Under the pieces are notes generated by a model. The model searched no databases. It worked only from the letters and a program-made list of their open reading frames with translations, and was not told where the DNA came from. Both the position numbers and the translations under genes were made by a program. A stretch of 64,000 nucleotides of DNA from Ligilactobacillus salitolerans. Its GTDB lineage: Bacteria > Bacillota > Bacilli > Lactobacillales > Lactobacillaceae. Positions 26,274 through 35,626 of the stretch are shown here, piece by piece; the first letter of the stretch is position 1; the number at the start of each line of letters is the position of its first letter. Location: assembly GCF_003864415.1 (NCBI RefSeq), contig NZ_BFFP01000001.1:37416-101415 (forward strand), given 5' to 3'.

Positions 26274-27638
26274 ATGGAGCAACCACAAAAAAAGCAGCAA
26301 TTATCACGTTCGTTGAAAAACAGACATATCCAGATGATAGCCATTGGCGGTGCCATCGGAACGGGTCTCTTTCTCGGTTCCGGCAATGCCATTAAGACGT
26401 CTGGCCCAGCGATCATCCTATCTTACCTGCTGGTGGGGATCTTTTGCTTTTTCATGATGCGTGCGATCGGTGAATTGCTGATGTCCGACCTTTCCCAACA
26501 TTCTTTCTTGGATTTTGTCAAACGCTACTTGGGCGACCGCTTTGAATTCGTCACCGGCTGGCTTTACTGGTTCTGCTGGATCAGCGTTGCCATGGCTGAC
26601 CTGACTGCGACCGGGATCTACGTCAGGTTCTGGTTCCCTAATTTTCCTCAATGGGGAACTCCTTTGATCGCCTTACTAGCCCTTTACTTAATTAACCAAG
26701 TTAATGTTCGTCTATTTGGGGAGTTAGAATCCTGGTTTTCTCTGATTAAAATCTTGGCGATCATTGCTTTGATCGTGATCGGTGTGATCATGGTCGTTTT
26801 CCGCCTCAAGGTTAGCGGCAATCCAGCAACTCTGCAAAATCTCTGGGATCACGGCGGCTTTTTCGCAACTGGCGGTTGGGGCTTTTTGCAGTCGTTCCAA
26901 ATGATCGTTTTTGCTTTTGTGGGGATCGAAATGGTTGGTTTGACCGCGGGCGAGGCAGAAGATCCAGAAAAGAACCTGCCACGTGCCATTAATAGTCTGC
27001 CGATCCGAATCGGATTATTCTACATTGGCTCGATGATCGCATTAATGAGTATCTATCCGTGGGATAAAGTTTCAACTTCAGCGAGCCCGTTTGTCCAGGT
27101 TTTTGCGGCGATCGGGATCCCTGGTGCAGCTGGTATCTTGAACTTTGTTGTTTTAACTGCTGCTTTATCAGCGACTAACAGCTGCCTGTTTAGTACCAGC
27201 CGAACTTTACATTCTTTAGGGCGCAGCGGTAATGCACCAAAAAAGCTAGCCCAGCTTGATAACAGAGGCGTGCCCTTCGCTTCATTAAACTTTTCGACCG
27301 CTGTTTTATTAGTAGTGGTTCTACTGAACTATTTAATGCCAGCCAATGTTTTCCAACTGATCTCCAGTATCTCAACCATTAGTTTTGTGCTTGTCTGGAT
27401 CATCTTGATCTGGTGCCATCTTAAATTTCGTCAAGAAACACCAGCCGGCAGCCAGACTTTTAGGATGCCCGGCTACCCCTGGACCGACTACCTGACCTTA
27501 ATTTTCTTTGGAGGATTTTTGGTGCTCCTTTTAATTAGTAGCTCAACTAGAAATGCACTGCTCTTCTCTTTACTTGCGCTTATATTACTTTATGCAGGTT
27601 ATGGTTTTTTGGGAGCAAAAAAAGAGATTTTCGAATAA
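26274..27638 (+). CDS. AAT-family amino acid permease
   Basis: A 454-residue protein with AAAGGAG ribosome site. It has about 12 helices and the AAT-family opening LKNRHIQMIAIGGAIGTGLFLGSG, then GPAIILSYLLVGIFCFFMMRAIGEL. The segment AFVGIEMVGLTAGEAEDPEKNLPRAIN is also typical. Branch resembles D-Ser/D-Ala/Gly-type (CycA) and proline-type permeases. The T-box leader that predicts tRNA-Gly control suggests glycine or a related small amino acid as substrate. Confidence 0.9.
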   Translation: MEQPQKKQQLSRSLKNRHIQMIAIGGAIGTGLFLGSGNAIKTSGPAIILSYLLVGIFCFFMMRAIGELLMSDLSQHSFLDFVKRYLGDRFEFVTGWLYWFCWISVAMADLTATGIYVRFWFPNFPQWGTPLIALLALYLINQVNVRLFGELESWFSLIKILAIIALIVIGVIMVVFRLKVSGNPATLQNLWDHGGFFATGGWGFLQSFQMIVFAFVGIEMVGLTAGEAEDPEKNLPRAINSLPIRIGLFYIGSMIALMSIYPWDKVSTSASPFVQVFAAIGIPGAAGILNFVVLTAALSATNSCLFSTSRTLHSLGRSGNAPKKLAQLDNRGVPFASLNFSTAVLLVVVLLNYLMPANVFQLISSISTISFVLVWIILIWCHLKFRQETPAGSQTFRMPGYPWTDYLTLIFFGGFLVLLLISSSTRNALLFSLLALILLYAGYGFLGAKKEIFE

Positions 27639-27641
27639 GTT

Positions 27642-27688
27642 TAATCTTAAACTGTTTCTTCCTGAGCGAAGCAACAGTTTTTTTCGTG
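27642..27688. terminator. Bidirectional terminator
   Basis: AAACTGTT pairs with AACAGTTTTTTT around a 17-base loop that contains a partial CTTCC/GAAGC pair. It lies between the permease and the convergent AraC gene. Confidence 0.75.
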
Positions 27689-27695
27689 CAATCAA

Positions 27696-28556
27696 CTACT
27701 GATATGCCGCCAATTTCCTGCTTTGTTCCCGGTAAGCAGTCGGGTTTTGCTGCTCGCACTTTTTAAACTGCCTAATGAAATAGGTGTCATAGGCAAAGCC
27801 GGTCGCATAAGCAATTTCGTTCAAACTTAAGCCGGTATGGGTCAATAGTTCTTTTGCGATCTTAATGCGATAACGAGTTAAATACCCCATCGCAGTGCAC
27901 CCGAATCTTTCTCTAAACTCTTTATTGAGCGAATCTCGGTTCAAAAACGAGCAGTCAGTTAGTTCACTCAATGTGATTTTCTGTGCGTAATTAGCTGCAA
28001 TGTAGGACAATGTTTTATTGATTGGGGTATCAGCAGTCGCTTTGATCAATTCAAAAACGGCAAAAAGCGTTTCAATTAGATTTTCCTTGATCCGGCAAAC
28101 CCAAAACTCATCACTTTGAACAAGCACTTCGCTTCCAGCAACAAAGAAATCTCGTAAGACTTTGGGATAAATTTGTGGGCTCAACTGATAGATCCCCTGC
28201 ATTTCAACTCGTCCATCACGCCTAAAAAGCTGCATTCCGGCTTTTAGGCTCGGCTTTTGCGAAACCAAATAACGCTGCTCAGAAACCCGTAAGGTGGCTA
28301 AAAATTCTTGGTCAAACTGAATGATGGGGACAACAACTTCTTGTTCCTGCTGAATTTTCAAGGTATCTTGTTTCGTCAAACATAATAAACATGGAGCTTT
28401 GCATTTAAAAACTATACCATTTAAGGTTCCCGTAAAAAAGCCAGAGGTAATGAGTGCCAATGTATAGTTATTCTCGCATGGCAAATCTTTCAAGCAACCA
28501 TCTGTTGTAAAATCAATGTTAACAATTCGGTCTTTGTAACGATCTTTTTGCGGCAT
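27696..28556 (-). CDS. AraC-family transcriptional regulator
   Basis: ATG 28556 has GAGGAGGGG upstream, giving 286 residues. The C-terminal double helix-turn-helix (INKTLSYIAANYAQKITLSELTD, then MGYLTRYRIKIAKELLTHTGLSLNEIAYATGFAYDTYFIRQFKK) is clear; the N-terminal half is a cupin-like effector domain with several Cys (KCKAPCLLC). It is divergent from a GAPDH gene, separated by 119 bases, and may control it; the Cys-rich loop could sense redox or metal, which is inference. Confidence 0.9.
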   Translation of the reverse strand: MPQKDRYKDRIVNIDFTTDGCLKDLPCENNYTLALITSGFFTGTLNGIVFKCKAPCLLCLTKQDTLKIQQEQEVVVPIIQFDQEFLATLRVSEQRYLVSQKPSLKAGMQLFRRDGRVEMQGIYQLSPQIYPKVLRDFFVAGSEVLVQSDEFWVCRIKENLIETLFAVFELIKATADTPINKTLSYIAANYAQKITLSELTDCSFLNRDSLNKEFRERFGCTAMGYLTRYRIKIAKELLTHTGLSLNEIAYATGFAYDTYFIRQFKKCEQQNPTAYREQSRKLAAYQ

Positions 28557-28675
28557 AATTTCCCCTCCTCGCAAATAGTATAGTTCATTCCTTTAAATAT
28601 GACATTAAACTATCCCAATCTTTAAGTTATACTTTCTGCGTAGTAAAACAAAGCACCATTAAGGAGGAAATTATT

Positions 28676-29677
28676 ATGACAGTTAAAGTTGCAATTAATG
28701 GTTTCGGTCGAATCGGAAGATTGGCCTTTCGGAGGATCCAAGAACTCGAAAATATTGAAGTCGCAGCAATCAACGATTTGACAGACGTTAGAATGCTGGC
28801 AAATCTGCTTAAATTTGATACAACGCAAGGAAAGTTCAACGAGAATGTTACAGTTGACGAAAACAAGCTGATCGTTAACGGCCAAGCAATTGAAGTTTTG
28901 GCAGAACCTGACCCAACTAACTTGCCCTGGAAGGACCTCGGGATCGACATTACACTAGAATGTACAGGCTTTTTCACCTCAAAAGCCAAAGCTAGTGCCC
29001 ACATCAAGGCTGGTTCAAAGAAAGTCCTCATTTCTGCTTTTGCGGGTAATGACGTACCCACAATTGTTTTCAACACCAATCATCAGTCCCTGTCTGGGAG
29101 TGAAAAAGTGGTTTCAGGTGCTTCTTGTACCACCAACTCCTTAGCCCCAATGGCTCAAGTTTTGCAAAATGAGTTCGGCATCGTAGAAGGATTGATGACT
29201 ACGATCCATGCATATACCGGTGATCAGATGACTCTTGACGGTCCTCATCGCAAAAACGACTATCGTCGAGCTAGAGCCGCCGCGGAAAATATCGTGCCTA
29301 CCTCGACAGGTGCTGCCAAAGCAATCGGCCAAGTAATTCCAGAGTTAGATGGCAAATTGGACGGTGTTTCACAAAGAGTCCCAGTCAAAGCAGGGTCATT
29401 AACCGAACTTTACACGGTTCTAGAAAAAAACACCTCTGTGGCTGAAATTAATCAGGCGATGCAAGCAGCAGCAAATGATTCTTTCGGCTATAATACAGAG
29501 CCCATTGTCTCTAGCGATATTATCGGAATGAATTATGGTTCCTTATTTGACGCAACTCAAACCAAGATCATGGACGTTAATGGTCAGCAACTCGTCAAAA
29601 CAGTTGCTTGGTACGATAATGAAATGTCCTACACTTCCCAGTTGGTTAGAACTCTGAAATATGTTGCCAGTCTTTAA
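28676..29677 (+). CDS. gap: Glyceraldehyde-3-phosphate dehydrogenase, stand-alone copy
   Basis: A 333-residue protein with AAGGAGG ribosome site. NAD-binding [12 protein letters not shown] at the N-terminus, the catalytic Cys in [16 protein letters not shown], His in [14 protein letters not shown], and the C-terminal [20 protein letters not shown]. It converts glyceraldehyde-3-phosphate to 1,3-bisphosphoglycerate. It is not followed by pgk-tpi-eno; it is monocistronic and faces an AraC regulator, so it may be a second, condition-dependent isozyme. Confidence 0.95.
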   Translation: MTVKVAINGFGRIGRLAFRRIQELENIEVAAINDLTDVRMLANLLKFDTTQGKFNENVTVDENKLIVNGQAIEVLAEPDPTNLPWKDLGIDITLECTGFFTSKAKASAHIKAGSKKVLISAFAGNDVPTIVFNTNHQSLSGSEKVVSGASCTTNSLAPMAQVLQNEFGIVEGLMTTIHAYTGDQMTLDGPHRKNDYRRARAAAENIVPTSTGAAKAIGQVIPELDGKLDGVSQRVPVKAGSLTELYTVLEKNTSVAEINQAMQAAANDSFGYNTEPIVSSDIIGMNYGSLFDATQTKIMDVNGQQLVKTVAWYDNEMSYTSQLVRTLKYVASL

Positions 29678-29693
29678 GCAGTGAAAGCTATGA

Positions 29694-29749
29694 CAATAAA
29701 GAAGCAGCTCAATTGTTTCACGTGAAACAATTGAGCTGCTCCTTTATTG
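29694..29749. terminator. 56-bp palindromic terminator centred on parS
   Basis: A near-perfect inverted repeat with 28-base arms and one mismatch pair (A/C). The centre is a parS site, the flanks read AATAAAG...CTTTATT. It lies between the convergent GAPDH and protease genes, where a terminator is expected; the T run is short (CTTTATTG). Confidence 0.75.
29714..29729. other. parS site 2
   Basis: Perfect TGTTTCACGTGAAACA in the exact centre of a 56-bp palindrome. The surrounding arms extend the dyad by 20 bp each side, which other parS copies in the window do not have. Confidence 0.88.
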
Positions 29750-30427
29750 TCAACTTGCGGCTGCTGTTTGAGAGTATATTTTCCGTAAATTAGCCAAATC
29801 TTGGCTGGACAAAGCTGTCTTCCCTTGATCGATCGGATACATGACCGAATTCTTATCTTGACTGTGGTCTAATCCTAAGGCGTGCCCAATTTCATGGATC
29901 GCAACTGATAGACGCGGCGGGTATTGAGAGTTCAACTTAGCCCGCCCGCTGTTGAAATCTTTGCCATTAATTCCAAGCTGCGGGTAGATCCGCGGTCCAC
30001 CAACACCTAGTTCTTCTAGCATATTGCCACGGGTGCTTTTTTTCTGATAAGTTCCTAAGACCATTTCATTGCCCTTGCCATTGGATTGACCAGGCAAAAT
30101 CTTAACGATTCCTGTTTTATTATAGATCGCGATTGCTTGCTTAAAGGCGGCTTGATAATTCTGAGACACACCACTGGCAAAATGGTAATAATAAACATTC
30201 GCCAAATTTCGTTGGTCCATGATACTTTCGATCCCTGAGGTCTTCGTTGCTGTAGATTCAACAGAAGTCGGCGGCATCTCAGCGGTATTTTTGGCAACTT
30301 GTTCTTGTAAAACCGTACTAAAATCAATCAATTGCTTGGTTAATTTGCTCCCCAAATTAGGAGTAAAGAAAATATGGATCGTCAGCAAGACAACAACTGC
30401 CGCAATAATTTTTCTAAAAATTTTCAC
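29750..30427 (-). CDS. Matrixin-like zinc metalloprotease, secreted or membrane-anchored
   Basis: A 225-residue protein with an N-terminal hydrophobic helix (about 5-22), a linker, then a catalytic domain ending in AIHEIGHALGLDHSQDKNSVMYP, which is the HExxHxxGxxH zinc motif and downstream Met-turn region of matrixins. Cleaves extracellular or surface proteins presumably. It lies 29 bases downstream of the CvpA gene on the same strand, so the two are likely co-transcribed. Its stop lies next to the parS palindrome. Confidence 0.88.
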   Translation of the reverse strand: MKIFRKIIAAVVVLLTIHIFFTPNLGSKLTKQLIDFSTVLQEQVAKNTAEMPPTSVESTATKTSGIESIMDQRNLANVYYYHFASGVSQNYQAAFKQAIAIYNKTGIVKILPGQSNGKGNEMVLGTYQKKSTRGNMLEELGVGGPRIYPQLGINGKDFNSGRAKLNSQYPPRLSVAIHEIGHALGLDHSQDKNSVMYPIDQGKTALSSQDLANLRKIYSQTAAAS

Positions 30428-30456
30428 TGCATGCCTCTCCTTTTACCCACAGTAGA

Positions 30457-30930
30457 CTAGCTTGTCTTAACATTAACGATCCGTTGAGCCAGCTCAGATT
30501 GATGATACTGTTGGCGGACCCAAGAAGACTGTGTTGCCAGCATTAAATTCAAACATATAAATACAACTAGGCCTTGAATTGCCACTCCAGCAATGATCCC
30601 GAGAAGCGAATTACCAAGCCCGATCAATGGAAGCTTAGTCAAACCAGCCAGCATGCGGCCAATACTTTGAAAAACCCCGCTGGTAAAAAGCAGCAGACAA
30701 ATGAAGACAACGATATACAAACCATAGTTTTGCCCCACTGATAAATCCTGCTTTAAAAATTTAACTAGCATCGCATTGATCCACTGCGTGACACTTTGGC
30801 TATAGAACATCGCAAAAATAAACGCCAAAATCAATGACGCAATTCCGCTGATCTGAACCAGCAATCCGGTCCGGTACCCCTGGACCGCTCCAAAAATTAG
30901 CAGCAATATTATTACAATTGAAAAAAGCAT
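30457..30930 (-). CDS. CvpA family membrane protein
   Basis: Three in-frame ATG codons lie close together; 30930 is favoured because AGAGG is nine bases upstream. The 157-residue product has four membrane helices in the CvpA layout: GYRTGLLVQISGIASLILAFIFA at the N-terminus and LIGLGNSLLGIIAGVAIQGLVVFICL toward the end. CvpA-family proteins are needed for colicin V export or purF operon function in E. coli and for membrane stress. Pairs with the downstream metalloprotease. Confidence 0.85.
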   Translation of the reverse strand: MLFSIVIILLLIFGAVQGYRTGLLVQISGIASLILAFIFAMFYSQSVTQWINAMLVKFLKQDLSVGQNYGLYIVVFICLLLFTSGVFQSIGRMLAGLTKLPLIGLGNSLLGIIAGVAIQGLVVFICLNLMLATQSSWVRQQYHQSELAQRIVNVKTS

Positions 30931-31229
30931 AATTCTCATCCTCTTGTTTGATTGCATAAAAGGTAGTCTTGTTTTGGTAATTATAATGAAAACACCCAGA
31001 CAAGGCCAGTAAATCCAGCTAAATTTAAAACCTTTTACAGATTCTTAGTTTTCCTTGTTTTATCAGCTCTCTGAAAACGGTTACTTGAAGAGGAGGGGCT
31101 ATTTTTGTTATAATATAAATGAATCAGGAGAAGCTCTTGGTTTAATAAAGCTGTGAAACGTACAGCTTTACCGATTTACACATTGGCAGCTGTTTTGCGT
31201 TTCCTTCTTCAGTTAAAGGAGGGATCAAA

Positions 31230-31406
31230 ATGTTACAGGTAATTGGTTTAGGCTTATTCTTTTTGATTGTTTTGGCTTCGGTTCTGAATGCAGTTGATGA
31301 TTTCGCTGTTTACTCAAAACTCAAGCAGAAAAACAATTTGTCTTTCTCAGCTTGGCGTAAAGCCGCCACCTATAAAGATATTTTTTTGCCGGATCGTGCA
31401 CACTAA
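31230..31406 (+). CDS. Small membrane-anchored protein, 58 residues
   Basis: ATG 31230 follows AAAGGAGGG. The product has one N-terminal helix (about 2-20), then a cytoplasmic stretch ending KAATYKDIFLPDRAH. Unrecognised. The very strong ribosome site and codon use support translation. A possible 10-codon frame with ribosome site follows at 31427. Confidence 0.55.
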   Translation: MLQVIGLGLFFLIVLASVLNAVDDFAVYSKLKQKNNLSFSAWRKAATYKDIFLPDRAH

Positions 31407-31450
31407 GTAAGGGGAGAAAATAAAACATGGACCAGCCTCATCAGAGTATG

Positions 31451-31503
31451 AAGGAATGACCGGGACGTTTGAAGCTAACAAACGAACCGGTCATTCCTTT
31501 TTA
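31451..31503. terminator. Bidirectional terminator
   Basis: AAGGAATGACCGG pairs with ACCGGTCATTCCTT, with a second inner CGTTTG/CAAACG stem and flanking T/A runs; between the small gene and the convergent ABC ATPase. Confidence 0.88.
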
Positions 31504-32310
31504 ATTTCGCTTATTTTTTGCATCTCTGCTGCCGATCGGGACAACAACAGGACTATTGGTCACTGGATCTTGGACGATGACAGAACTTAGATCAAACACC
31601 TCTTTGATCAAATCAACCTGGATGACTTCTTGCGGACTTCCCGACTGAATGATCCGCCCTTGTTTCATCGCAAAAATCTGGTCAGCATAGCGCGCAGCCA
31701 GGTTAATGTCGTGGAGAACCATCACGATTGTTTTGCCTAAACGTTGGTTTAAATCAGCCAACAGATCTAAAATTTCAATCTGATAACTAAGATCCAAAAA
31801 AGTTGTCGGCTCATCCAAAAAGATAATTTCAGTTTGCTGTGCAAGAGCTAATGCGATCCAGACGCGCTGCTTTTGTCCGCCTGAAAGATCGCCGATATCT
31901 TTTTCCGCCAATTCAGTAACTCCAACCATGTCCATTGCCTCTTCTACGGCTTGTTTATCTGCTTGACTCATCCCGCCAAAAAGCGTGTGATAAGGAAAAC
32001 GTCCCTGACTGACTAAATCAATCACTCGAGTACCGACCGGTGTTTGACGTTGTTGCGGCAAAACAGCCAATAAGCGAGCAACTTCTTTGGGAGAGTATTC
32101 TTGCAGTTTCTTGCCAGCCAAAGTCACCTGACCCTGCTGCGAATTTAAAAAACCAGCCAAAACCCGTAATAAGGTCGATTTACCGCATCCGTTTGCCCCC
32201 AACAAGACGCTGATCTGATGCGCTGGGATCTCCAGGCTAACTTCATGCAAGATCTCTTCGTCCGCATAGGCGGCTGAAATGCGTTCACACTTTAGCTGAT
32301 ATTTCTCCAC
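31501..32310 (-). CDS. Siderophore/heme ABC transporter ATPase (FecE/FhuC type)
   Basis: A 269-residue ATPase starting with GTG that overlaps the permease stop (TAGTG). Walker A GANGCGKST, signature LSGGQKQRVWIALAL and Walker B IIFLDEPTTFLD are present, with the FecE-type spacing. It would power the two FecCD permeases upstream. The operon has lost the substrate-binding protein and one permease to mutation, so the ATPase may be non-functional or serve another system. Confidence 0.9.
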   Translation of the reverse strand: MEKYQLKCERISAAYADEEILHEVSLEIPAHQISVLLGANGCGKSTLLRVLAGFLNSQQGQVTLAGKKLQEYSPKEVARLLAVLPQQRQTPVGTRVIDLVSQGRFPYHTLFGGMSQADKQAVEEAMDMVGVTELAEKDIGDLSGGQKQRVWIALALAQQTEIIFLDEPTTFLDLSYQIEILDLLADLNQRLGKTIVMVLHDINLAARYADQIFAMKQGRIIQSGSPQEVIQVDLIKEVFDLSSVIVQDPVTNSPVVVPIGSRDAKNKRN

Positions 32311-33335
32311 TACAATTCCCCTCTCTTATTCATCACATATAATTGCCAAATCAAATAAGGTGCCCCAATCAAGCCGGTAATGACTCCCACTGGAAAACGA
32401 TAGGAAAAAGCATACTGTCCGATCAAGTCTGCCGCTAGGACCAAACTTGCACCAACTAAGCCAGCACTCAATGTATGATTTCCATTTCGACTGAATAGTC
32501 GTTGCGCTAAAGGACCAGCTAAGAAACTGACAAATGCAATTGGTCCAGTGACAGAAGTCGCTACTGCCGCCATGATCACTGTTAAAGTCAACAAACCAAC
32601 TTTTGTTTTCTCGACATTGACCCCCAAGGACTGGGCAGTTTCATTGCCTAAACGCAATAAGCTCAAGCTTTGTCCTAAAATAAGGACCAGTGGTGTGAGC
32701 AAAACTACAACTAGCGCCAATAACGGCAGCTGTGCCAGTGTCATACCGTCTAAGCTGCCATTCAGCCAACGCAGAACTTCCGGCAGCTCCCTTTGATCGC
32801 TGGTCACTGTTAAGTAGGAGATCACAGCATCATAAAAAGCCTGCAAGCCGATCCCGCTAATGATCATCCGGGGGTCAATTGCCTTGTTGCGGACAGACGG
32901 CCCAAATAATAAGAGTACTGTCAACAAGCCGGCACCAATCGCAAAAACTGCCATGCTGACCTTGCTGACATGGAAAAATAAGATCCCTACCACAACGGCA
33001 CAGCTAGCCCCCGAACTGATCCCTAAAACATCGGGATTCGCTAGCGGATTATGCAGCATTGTCTGAAAAACATAACCTGCTACACCAAAGGCAAAACCGG
33101 CCAAAAACCCCGCCAACATTCTTGGTAAACGCAGTGTCAAAAGAGTAAATGAAGCTCCTGGCACAAATTTTCCAGTTAAGGCTGCAAAAATCTCATTAAA
33201 GGAATAAATCGTTTCGCCATAAACTAACGAAAAAAGCATTAAAAAAATAACGAATCCCAGCAGACCGCATAGTAAGATACGTTCCTTTTTCTTGCGGCGT
33301 TTCACTGGAGCAAAGATTGTCCGGCTTTCTTTCAT
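32310..33335 (-). CDS. FecCD-family iron-siderophore permease, intact copy
   Basis: A 341-residue permease with about ten helices. TLRLPRMLAGFLAGFAFGVAGYVFQTMLHNPLANPDVLGISSGAS is a strong FecCD signature, followed by GAPYLIWQL at the end. Start overlaps the end of the pseudogene permease. It would form the channel of a siderophore ABC importer. Confidence 0.88.
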   Translation of the reverse strand: MKESRTIFAPVKRRKKKERILLCGLLGFVIFLMLFSLVYGETIYSFNEIFAALTGKFVPGASFTLLTLRLPRMLAGFLAGFAFGVAGYVFQTMLHNPLANPDVLGISSGASCAVVVGILFFHVSKVSMAVFAIGAGLLTVLLLFGPSVRNKAIDPRMIISGIGLQAFYDAVISYLTVTSDQRELPEVLRWLNGSLDGMTLAQLPLLALVVVLLTPLVLILGQSLSLLRLGNETAQSLGVNVEKTKVGLLTLTVIMAAVATSVTGPIAFVSFLAGPLAQRLFSRNGNHTLSAGLVGASLVLAADLIGQYAFSYRFPVGVITGLIGAPYLIWQLYVMNKRGEL

Positions 33336-34318
33336 ATTTGAGCCACCTTCGTTTTCCTGGCTAAAAATACAAGAACTGGAGCTCCCACCAGTGCCGTGAT
33401 GATCCCCACGTTGATCTCAGTCGTTGCACTCAGCAAGCGTCCGATCACGTCAGCAGTCAGTAAAAACAACGCCCCAACTGCCGGCGCAAGCAACATCATT
33501 TTTTTCAAATCTATACCAAGCCAGGTAGCGGGTAAAATGTGTGACCAACAGCCCAATGAAACCAATGGGACCAGATAAAGCTGTCGTCACTGCACACAAG
33601 ATGATTCCTACCACACAAGCTAGTAAACTGATGATAGTAACATTGACGCCTAACCCGTGCGCGATTTCTTGACCAAGATTCAAGGCGTTTAAGGCTGGGG
33701 CACACAAAACAGCCCCAAAATACCCAGCAGCAAAATCGGCAAAAAAAGCATCAGCCCATGCCAGGAAGCACCACCCAGACTCCCCACTTGCCAGAAACGG
33801 TATGAATCCAAGGCATCTTGTTTGACCAAGACCACAGTCGTCACCAAAGATGAAAAAACGATACTGACCGCAGTCCCCGACAAGATCAAGGTCAACGGGG
33901 ACATTTTATGTCCTAGTGCAACTACTCCGAAAACTAGACCCGCAGCAACAAATGCGCCCAACAATGCCAAGACAATATACTCGCCCGCCGTTGTGATCTG
34001 CAAAAAAGCAATTCCGCTAACAACAAAGAAAGAGGCTCCAGAATTGATTCCCAGAATACTGGGATCCGCAAGCGGATTGCGTGTTACCGCCTGCATTAAA
34101 ACTCCAGAGACTCCAAGTGCTGCGCCACACATCAGAGCAAAACACGTCCGCAAGATCCGTTTATGCACAACGCTGATCACCAGCGGCTTGGCTGTTTCGA
34201 GCTTAAATAGGGCTGCAAGAACTTCCACAGCAGAAATATCTTTGACACCTAAAAAAATTGAAGCAACTGTTGTGGCCAACAACAGGCTCATAATTATCAC
34301 TAAAAATTTTCGTGGCAT
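33332..34318 (-). pseudogene. FecCD-family permease, two frameshifts
   Basis: Three pieces in frames 1-2-1 together read one FecCD permease of about 328 residues. N-terminal piece (34318 to about 33697) opens PRKFLVIIMSLLLATTVASIF and contains ...GVLMQAVTRNPLADPSILGINSGAS. A middle piece (about 33707-33525) reads ALNALNLGQEIAHGLGVNV...GPIGFIGLLVTHFTRYL. The last piece (33530-33332) reads GIDLKKMMLLAPAVGALFLLTADVIGRLL...GAPVLVFLARKTK. Shifts lie near 33697-33704 and in CTGGCTTGG near 33522. Two separate shifts argue for true decay rather than one sequencing error. Confidence 0.85.
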
Positions 34319-34348
34319 TTTTTAACAATCTTTCTATCTATCCGAGTT

Positions 34349-35383
34349 TTACGGCACTTTATTTGCTGCTTGCGCCAGCAGCTCTAAGTATTCATCCAAT
34401 GTATAATCGATCGACAATGGCGTTGGTGTACCCGCCGCAACGATGGGCGAATCACTATCAATAAAAGCAACTGAACCTCTTTTAATAGCAGGAACTTTTC
34501 CCAAGACCGGATCTTTTTGCAGTGTTTTCAGCAGCGTCTGGTCCCCGTATCCAACTATAATGTCCGTATGATCCAAGACGTCCGCTCTTTCTGAACTAAA
34601 ATCTTTTGAGTAGCTGTCCTTTGATTTTATTTCCCGGGTTATACTCAGCGGATAATTTAATCCAAACTCTTTTAAAAGCGAGGGTCGCGGATCAACTGGC
34701 GTGTAGATTTGAAATTTAGAGAGATCCTTAGCAGAAAAGTTCGCCCAAGTCACGGTTTTACCTTTAAGTTGCGGATACTTGCTGACACCCTTCTTGATTT
34801 TTTGTTCTGTCTGCTTGATCAGCTGCTCGCCTTTTTTCTTCTTTCCCATCCCAACAGAATCCAAGCGGACCTGTTCTTTCCAAGAAGTCGCCCAAGCAGA
34901 TTTCGGATAAGCCACAACTGGAGCTATTTTAGAAAGCGTCTGATAATCCTCTTTCGTGATCCCCGAATAAGCCGCCAGGAGCACATCAGGTTTAGAATCA
35001 GCGATTGCTTCGAAATCCAAGCCATCCGTATCTTTAAAGACGTTAGCTTTGCTCGTGCCGAGTTTTTACAATTGTTTCTTAGTCCATGGCAACAGACCGC
35101 TGTTATCTTTGACCCCAAAATTAGCCGCTGAAAATCCAACCGGAACCACACCAAGAGCTAAGGGGATATCTTGATTGCCCCACTGGATCGTGGCGATGCG
35201 TTTAGGCTTTTTTTTGATGACGGTCATACCAAATTTGTTCTTGATCCGCAACGGATACTTGTCGTACTGTTCCCTTTGGTTGCCTTGCTCACTTGATTGA
35301 GATCGATGACAAGCAGTCAAAAAAACTGCTGCAACTACCAGCATTAGCCCGATCCATGATATTTTCCTCAGCTCTTTTTTCAT
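34349..35383 (-). pseudogene. Iron-siderophore binding lipoprotein, cut by an in-frame TAA
   Basis: ATG 35383 has AGGAG upstream. The product starts with a lipoprotein signal (VVAAVFLTACHRS) and the Peripla_BP_2 opening KRIATIQWGNQDIPLALGVVPVG, then stops at TAA 35066-35068. The same frame continues without interruption as KLGTSKANVFKDTDGLDFEAIADSKPDVLLAAYSGIT to 34349 with the family C-terminus. One substitution would restore a protein of about 344 residues. Part of the siderophore ABC operon. Confidence 0.85.
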
Positions 35384-35432
35384 CTCTTTACTCCTGCCCT
35401 TGGATCTTTCACCGGGTCTTTGTTTTTTCAAT

Positions 35433-35456
35433 TAAAAATCATTCTCAATTATGATT
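35433..35456 (-). promoter_or_regulatory. Candidate Fur box of the siderophore operon
   Basis: On the minus strand TGAGAATGATTTTTA matches the Fur 7-1-7 pattern (TGATAAT-N-ATTATCA) with three mismatches, inside a wider dyad AATCAT...ATGATT (35437-35456). It lies 50 bases before the binding-protein start, with TATAAT just upstream (35463-35458 region). Iron repression is what this operon type usually shows. Confidence 0.5.
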
Positions 35457-35577
35457 TATATTATAAACTAGAATCAAATAACTTTCTTGTCTAAATTTGA
35501 ACAAATTCTAGCTAAATATAAGATGATTCTCTTTAAGAAACTACTTGCCTCCCTGGTTGAGCTGTGCTATTTTATTA

Positions 35578-35609
35578 TTGTTAACCATATACAAAATTAG
35601 AGTTAACAA
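35578..35609 (+). promoter_or_regulatory. BirA (biotin repressor) operator
   Basis: TTGTTAAC (35578-35585), 16-bp spacer, GTTAACAA (35602-35609): a perfect match to the known BirA operator consensus of Firmicutes. It lies directly before the BioY ribosome site, so biotin-bound BirA should repress bioY. Confidence 0.9.
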
Positions 35610-35626
35610 TAAAGGAGCGTGATTTT

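Noticed and set aside
28627-29079. Minus-strand frame of 150 codons opposite the GAPDH gene
   Set aside because: Shadow of a strongly conserved coding gene; no ribosome site.
31427-31459. Ten-codon frame MDQPHQSMKE with ribosome site GGGGAG
   Set aside because: Too short to support by itself; it runs into the terminator stem, so I left it out of the gene list.
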